Source: a virus. Taken from it: a stretch of DNA of 22,340 bases. The notes beneath the pieces are model-generated. The model saw nothing but the letters and a program-made list of their open reading frames with translations, had not been told where the DNA came from and made no database searches. This document shows positions 18,476-22,340 of the stretch, one piece after another (position 1 is the stretch's first letter; each line of letters opens with the position of its first letter). The DNA is taken from the IMG/VR virus record IMGVR_UViG_3300042554_001476, positions 1 through 22,340 of that record. One strand, 5' to 3'. A program made the position numbers and the translations under genes.

Positions 18476-19003
18476 ATGATTAAAAAATTCGCTTTGGCGA
18501 GTCTTTTGGTCATGGTTTCATCTCTTTCGATTGCTCAACCAATCGTTACCGACTCGACTTCAAGAAGTACAACAGACTCAACATCAAATAGCACTACAAC
18601 AATTAAATCGCCACCTCCCACTGCAGTGGCTCCAGCAATCACAACTATCAATAACGATGTCTGTGCAGTAGCAGCATCTGGCGCAGTGCAAACTCAAATT
18701 CTTGGTATCTCTATGGGTGGTACAATGAGAGATATGAATTGCGAAAGAATCAAATTAGCAAAAAATTTATATGACATGGGAATGAAAGTTGCTGCAGTTG
18801 CAACACTATGTCAAGACGAGCGTGTTTTCGCATCAATGCTTGCTGCTGGAACACCATGTCCAATAGAAGGAAAAATTGGTGAAGCAGCAAAAGAAGAATG
18901 GAAGAAGCGTGGCGCATTAGATAATGTTGACAAGAAAACAATTGGTAATTATGCGGTAAAACCTCCAGTAGTTGACATGAGCAAACCAGCAGATAAAGAA
19001 TAA
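18476..19003 (+). CDS. Exported protein with Sec signal peptide, conserved phage type
   Basis: A 175-aa protein with a clear signal peptide (MIKKFALASLLVMVSSLSIA, cleavage before Q21) and then a Ser/Thr-rich linker ending SPPPTAVAPAITTINNDVC. The folded part has NNDVCAVAASGAVQTQILG, MGGTMRDMNCERIKLAKNLY, VAAVATLCQDERVFASM and AGTPCPIEGKIG. Four cysteines could form two disulfides in the periplasm. I recall this 'SG.vQTq ... NCERiKL ... CQD.RVF.aM..AGTPCP' family from structural regions of marine T4-like phages, with no function assigned. It is the first gene of the block. Confidence 0.75.
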   Translation: MIKKFALASLLVMVSSLSIAQPIVTDSTSRSTTDSTSNSTTTIKSPPPTAVAPAITTINNDVCAVAASGAVQTQILGISMGGTMRDMNCERIKLAKNLYDMGMKVAAVATLCQDERVFASMLAAGTPCPIEGKIGEAAKEEWKKRGALDNVDKKTIGNYAVKPPVVDMSKPADKE

Positions 19004-19008
19004 CATAA

Positions 19009-19446
19009 ATGGAAATTCCAAAAAATGTTTCTGATGGTTTAAGTGTAATCAAACAAGCGAAAAAACTTGGCGATGACACCAGCAAATTTGTTAATGAGAT
19101 TCAGACTGATATGGAGAAAACCATTCGAGATGAACAGAAAAAACGTGTTCAAGAAAGACGTCATCAAGAACAACTACTAATCAATTCAGAACTAGAAGCA
19201 ATACGAAAGTTTGAAGAAGAACTTAAAAGGAAAGAATTAGTTGAAAAATTAAAAACAGATTTAACCGCAAAACATGGTAAAGACGCATGGAACCAAGTGC
19301 AAAAATACAAAGGTGAGATACAAGAACAAAATGCTAAAGATATGAAATTTATTGACAGAGATCGTAAAAAAGTTCAAGATTTACTTTGGTATTGCATTGG
19401 TGTGGCTGCATTAATTACATATTTCTTTAAATTTTACAAGTTATAG
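19009..19446 (+). CDS. Coiled-coil protein with C-terminal membrane anchor
   Basis: A 145-aa protein. Residues about 25-120 are highly charged and helical (for example RDEQKKRVQERRHQEQLLIN, EEELKRKELVEKLK), a likely coiled coil. A single hydrophobic segment near the C terminus (LLWYCIGVAALITYFFKFY) would anchor it in the inner membrane with the coil in the cytoplasm, like spanin-adjacent or tail-anchored proteins. It has no signal peptide. It sits 5 nt after the previous stop and 2 nt before the next gene, so it belongs to the exported-protein block. Function unknown. Confidence 0.7.
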   Translation: MEIPKNVSDGLSVIKQAKKLGDDTSKFVNEIQTDMEKTIRDEQKKRVQERRHQEQLLINSELEAIRKFEEELKRKELVEKLKTDLTAKHGKDAWNQVQKYKGEIQEQNAKDMKFIDRDRKKVQDLLWYCIGVAALITYFFKFYKL

Positions 19447-19448
19447 AT

Positions 19449-19553
19449 ATGGCCAAAATATTCGCAGGAGTATGTGTAGTGATTGGCTTGGTTGGCATTT
19501 GGCTAGATCATCAGAGTTTAGCAATAAAGCAAGGTATAACAACAAAGAGATAA
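19449..19553 (+). CDS. Single-span 34-aa membrane protein
   Basis: A 34-aa ORF that fits exactly between two genes. It encodes MAKIFAGVCVVIGLVGIWLD, one membrane segment, then a polar HQSLAIKQGITTKR tail. The start is 2 nt after the previous stop; the next ATG begins 3 nt after its own stop. GAT precedes the ATG without a clear Shine-Dalgarno, so translation is probably coupled. Gap-free packing supports it as real. Confidence 0.6.
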   Translation: MAKIFAGVCVVIGLVGIWLDHQSLAIKQGITTKR

Positions 19554-19556
19554 ACT

Positions 19557-19895
19557 ATGAAACCCCTATTAATGTTATGTTTATTGATTCCAACTTTTGT
19601 GTTTGCAAATGAAACATCTTCTTTGCCCACAGTCTGCATTACTATAAGCGACTTAGCAAAGACACTTGATGAATATGAAGAGTTACCACTTGTTCGTGGA
19701 ACTGGTAACTCTTTAGTAGACGGAAGTTCTTTTCCTGTAGTTGTCTTTGCTAATGGTAAAACGGGAACTTTTACTATTACTCAAAGGCAAAGTAAAGATT
19801 TGTATTGTATTCTTGCAGTAGGAACTAACTTTCAGCCTGTGCCAAAAGAAATGCAAGACACAATAAAAGATTCACAACAAAAAGATAAATTATGA
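19557..19895 (+). CDS. Small exported protein with Sec signal peptide
   Basis: A 112-aa protein with a signal peptide (MKPLLMLCLLIPTFVFA, cleavage before N18). The mature part has two cysteines, VCITISDLAKTLDEY and DLYCILAVGTNF, about 58 residues apart, which could form one disulfide. It is predicted mainly beta-rich (FPVVVFANGKTGTFTITQ). Its last four bases overlap the start of the 800-aa gene (ATGA), indicating coupling. I recognise no family. Together with its neighbours it points to a periplasmic or outer-surface assembly. Confidence 0.7.
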   Translation: MKPLLMLCLLIPTFVFANETSSLPTVCITISDLAKTLDEYEELPLVRGTGNSLVDGSSFPVVVFANGKTGTFTITQRQSKDLYCILAVGTNFQPVPKEMQDTIKDSQQKDKL

Positions 19896-22294
19896 AAAAA
19901 ATTTTATTGTTATTGTTATTAACATCAAGTAACTTGTTTGCTCAAGTAGTAGGAACACAGCCATCACCTACCGCAACATACACAGCAACTTCTAATCTAT
20001 TAAACCCAACAGTAAATGCATGGACTGGAACTGTTCAAGGTCAAAATGGTGGTTTTATAGGAGGAAATACTCCAGCATTTAATCCTAGCACAAACACAAT
20101 TATATTTGGATATACACAAGCCACTGCTATGCAGACAATTGCTATCAATCAAGCATTGTCTGGAACAGGAATACAAGTTGGTGGTTACAATTATTCGTGG
20201 AGTATTAATAATGACCCCGCCACCATGCAATATGGAACACTTACTGGTCAAGTTGTATTGAAAGATTCTGTAGGAAATGCTCTTCAAACATATAACTACA
20301 ACTATCCACAACAGAGTGGAGGATTTATAAACTTCTCTGGCACACAGTGGTTCCCCCAAGATTATACATTGGCCAATCTATCCAACTTGGAACTTTCTTT
20401 CACTGGCAAAGACGCAAGATTTTGGGCAGGCTACTATGGACCACAAGTTCGCAACCCCTCTTTAACATTGCAGTATACAGTTGATCCTTGTGTAACTAAT
20501 CCAGCATACTCTCCATCATGTCCAGGATATAATACAGTACAAATAAGTAATAATCTTTTACCTGGAACTACAGGAACCCAAGCATATGCTATCAATCAAG
20601 CACTGGCTTTAGCAGGCGCAGGTGCTACTATTCATGGATTTGATTATGGATATAATTACAGTGTTGCTGGTAGACAATGTGCCATTTTTGATTTGTTTGG
20701 ATTTTGTTTAACTGGTTGGAATTATTCAGACGCAGGTGTTGCTACAGTTATAACTGATGCTAACAATGCAACAATATTCAGCGAATCAAATACACACAAT
20801 GGTGGAAACAACGGAGTATCTGGTTCGTATTCAAAACAATACAGATTAAACTCTTCTGTTCCAATGTCAACTCTTGGGGCATTCGCAATGTCACCTTGGA
20901 CAATTGGTGCTGCTACAATTAGTAATATGTATAGTAACGCAGTTTATACACCAGATCCATGCTTAGCGAATCCTCTATCATCACCATCTTGTGCTGGATA
21001 TGCCCAAGCATATTTCAATCAACAGTGTTCATCTAATGCTTTGTTTGATCCACAATGTCCAGGATATGCTGCTGCATATTTCAATCAACAATGCACACTT
21101 AATCAATTATACAATCCTTCTTGTCCAGGATATGCTGCTGCTTATTTAACTCAACAATGTTCTTTAAATCCTCTATATGCACCGCAGTGTCCAGGGTATG
21201 CTCAAGCATATCTTAACCAACAATGCACAGCGAATCCATTGTATGATTCTGCTTGCCCAGGATATAATACTGCTTCAACTCAATGCGCATCAAATCCACT
21301 TTATGCATCTTACTGTCCAAGTTATCAAAATGCTACAACACAATGTAGTTCGAATGCACTATATGCTTCATATTGTCCAGGATATTCAACAGCACAAGCA
21401 ACATGTTCAACTAATCCATTAAGCAATACACTCTGCTCTGGATATGCAGCTGCGAATACTGCTTGTTCTAGTAATCAATTAACATATTCTTATTGCCCAA
21501 GTTACACTACAACACTTGCTTCTTGTGGATCAAATCCGCAATCTAATACAATGTGTCCAGGATACAATGTAAACTCAACAAATACAACAGCAACAAACTC
21601 TAACAATCCATCATCTTCCACAAGGTCAACAACAGAAACAACAATTGCTGTAGCAGCAGATGGTAAAGTAGAAGCAGGTGTTTCTAAGACTGGCGACAGT
21701 AACGCTGATAGAGTAATTGCAACAACAACTGTAACGACTAACTCTGCTGCAGAACCAGCTGCTCCAGTTCAATTATCTAAACAGAGCGGAGAAAGTAATA
21801 CTGGACCAACACCTACTGCTGTTGTCGTTGCTTCAGAAAGAAAACAGGAAAAGCAAGAGGATAGAAAACAAGAGGAGAAAAAACAAGATGGGTCTACTAG
21901 CGGAAGCACTGCTCAAAGTGCGCAGAACACATCTACTAAAACAGATTCTCAAAGTGTTGGAGGTCAAAAAACAGCAAGACAAGAAATTAATGAAAGAAGA
22001 GCCGAAGTAGCAAAACAACAAGAGATATCAAAAGGAAAAGAAGCACAAAAAGAAGTTTCTAATGCTCAAAACTTTGAGCAACAAAAACAAGTGCAAACTG
22101 TAGTAATTTCTGCTATGGGATTTGTTCCAGGGTTTGATACTTACGGAAAATCTTTTATACCTGATGGTCGTGGTTATCAACCATTTACAGTATATAACAA
22201 TCAGAAAAATGTAGATAACGCAAGAACGCTAAGAGGTTTGTCTGGCGCATCAGAGCGTTTACATAATGAATTAGTAGAATTACAATGGAAATAA
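19892..22294 (+). CDS. Large exported Cys-repeat protein
   Basis: An 800-aa protein with a signal peptide (MKKILLLLLLTSSNLFA, cleavage before Q18). Residues about 30-200 and 220-355 look like a duplicated beta-rich domain: both have an AINQAL(S/A) turn, a GYNYSWS or GYNYSVA strand and end in a (V/T)PDPC..NP motif. About 354-560 hold ten tandem 17-22-residue repeats of the form C..NpLy...CPGY..ay..Q, each with two cysteines. About 560-690 is Ser/Thr/Asn-rich. About 690-760 is charged (KQEKQEDRKQEEKK), and the end is globular (FVPGFDTYGKSFIPDGRGYQ). The organisation resembles a fibrous surface protein. No named family is recognised. Confidence 0.75.
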   Translation: MKKILLLLLLTSSNLFAQVVGTQPSPTATYTATSNLLNPTVNAWTGTVQGQNGGFIGGNTPAFNPSTNTIIFGYTQATAMQTIAINQALSGTGIQVGGYNYSWSINNDPATMQYGTLTGQVVLKDSVGNALQTYNYNYPQQSGGFINFSGTQWFPQDYTLANLSNLELSFTGKDARFWAGYYGPQVRNPSLTLQYTVDPCVTNPAYSPSCPGYNTVQISNNLLPGTTGTQAYAINQALALAGAGATIHGFDYGYNYSVAGRQCAIFDLFGFCLTGWNYSDAGVATVITDANNATIFSESNTHNGGNNGVSGSYSKQYRLNSSVPMSTLGAFAMSPWTIGAATISNMYSNAVYTPDPCLANPLSSPSCAGYAQAYFNQQCSSNALFDPQCPGYAAAYFNQQCTLNQLYNPSCPGYAAAYLTQQCSLNPLYAPQCPGYAQAYLNQQCTANPLYDSACPGYNTASTQCASNPLYASYCPSYQNATTQCSSNALYASYCPGYSTAQATCSTNPLSNTLCSGYAAANTACSSNQLTYSYCPSYTTTLASCGSNPQSNTMCPGYNVNSTNTTATNSNNPSSSTRSTTETTIAVAADGKVEAGVSKTGDSNADRVIATTTVTTNSAAEPAAPVQLSKQSGESNTGPTPTAVVVASERKQEKQEDRKQEEKKQDGSTSGSTAQSAQNTSTKTDSQSVGGQKTARQEINERRAEVAKQQEISKGKEAQKEVSNAQNFEQQKQVQTVVISAMGFVPGFDTYGKSFIPDGRGYQPFTVYNNQKNVDNARTLRGLSGASERLHNELVELQWK
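20953..21569 (+). repeat. Ten coding tandem repeats (two-Cys units)
   Basis: In-frame units of 51-66 bp within the 800-aa gene. The protein pattern is C..N.LY...CPGY followed by a short linker. Units 1-5 carry the longer AYFNQQ-type linker and units 6-10 a shorter Thr/Ala linker, suggesting two rounds of duplication. Confidence 0.8.
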
Positions 22295-22340
22295 CAATTT
22301 TATTTGAATCATTTATGGTTTATTATTTAATGCAAGTTTT
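22285..22340 (+). CDS. Start of next gene (partial)
   Basis: The ATG at 22285 overlaps the stop of the 800-aa gene by 10 nt and opens a frame, MEITILFESFMVYYLMQV, that runs off the window. The hydrophobic start suggests a membrane protein. Only 18 codons are visible. Confidence 0.4.
   Translation, partial: MEITILFESFMVYYLMQV

Noticed and set aside
20953-21569. CRISPR-like repeat array
   Set aside because: Repeats are in frame, diverged and encode a periodic Cys/Pro/Gly protein; no constant repeat with unique spacers.

Overview
The window looks like part of the genome of a T4-like myovirus: an AT-rich, tightly packed tailed-phage genome carrying recognisable T4-type core genes. I recognise gp4-, gp16-, gp26-, gp32-, gp33- and gp59-like proteins, a gp19/gp54-type tail tube protein and a probable gp48. 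There are no photosystem genes, so a cyanobacterial host is not indicated. LPP20-like envelope proteins and very bacterial-looking tRNAs suggest a Gram-negative host, probably an aquatic proteobacterium. The host is an inference.

Layout. 1-202 (minus) is the start of a probable tail-tube-cap gene. 247-5999 (plus) is a structural and packaging block: gp4-like head-completion nuclease, an unrecognised conserved protein, tail-tube-like protein, probable holin, small terminase, gp26-like protein, a -1 frameshift extension of gp26, a tape-measure-like protein, and a 2OG-oxygenase-fold protein that lacks most of its metal ligands. A UUCG hairpin at 6001-6020 separates this block from the convergent replication/late-transcription operon. 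That operon (10949 down to 6026, minus) holds two LPP20-like exported proteins, two small proteins, gp33, gp59, an acidic protein, a DUF6445-like protein and gp32. 11001-13462 (minus) is a three-gene metabolic-looking operon: PhyH dioxygenase, a papain-like-fold candidate and a PP-loop ATPase. 13510-17607 (minus) is a tRNA array ending in an RNase H-like gene. It contains 27 tRNA genes with encoded CCA ends whose anticodons cover all 20 amino acids, plus a complete 2OG oxygenase gene, a 53-aa gene with its own promoter, and two gene-free structured stretches. 17756-18255 (minus) holds a MazG-like pyrophosphohydrolase and a 40-aa gene. 18476 to the end (plus) is a block of exported or membrane proteins: three with Sec signal peptides, two with a single membrane segment, and an 800-aa protein with ten tandem two-cysteine repeats.

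Regulation. Six near-perfect sigma70 promoters (TTGACA, 17-bp spacer, TATAAT/TATACT) all point leftward and feed the replication, metabolic and tRNA genes. Rightward structural genes instead have a CTAAATA element upstream, resembling the TATAAATA late promoter of T4. A facing pair of these elements lies in the divergent gap at 209-233. gp33 in the same window is the T4-type co-activator that couples late promoters to host RNA polymerase, which fits this division.

Highlights are the U8 slippery site joining gp26 to a tail-chaperone-like extension just before the tape-measure candidate, the complete tRNA set, the two structured non-coding stretches in the array, and the uncharacterised secreted Cys-repeat module.
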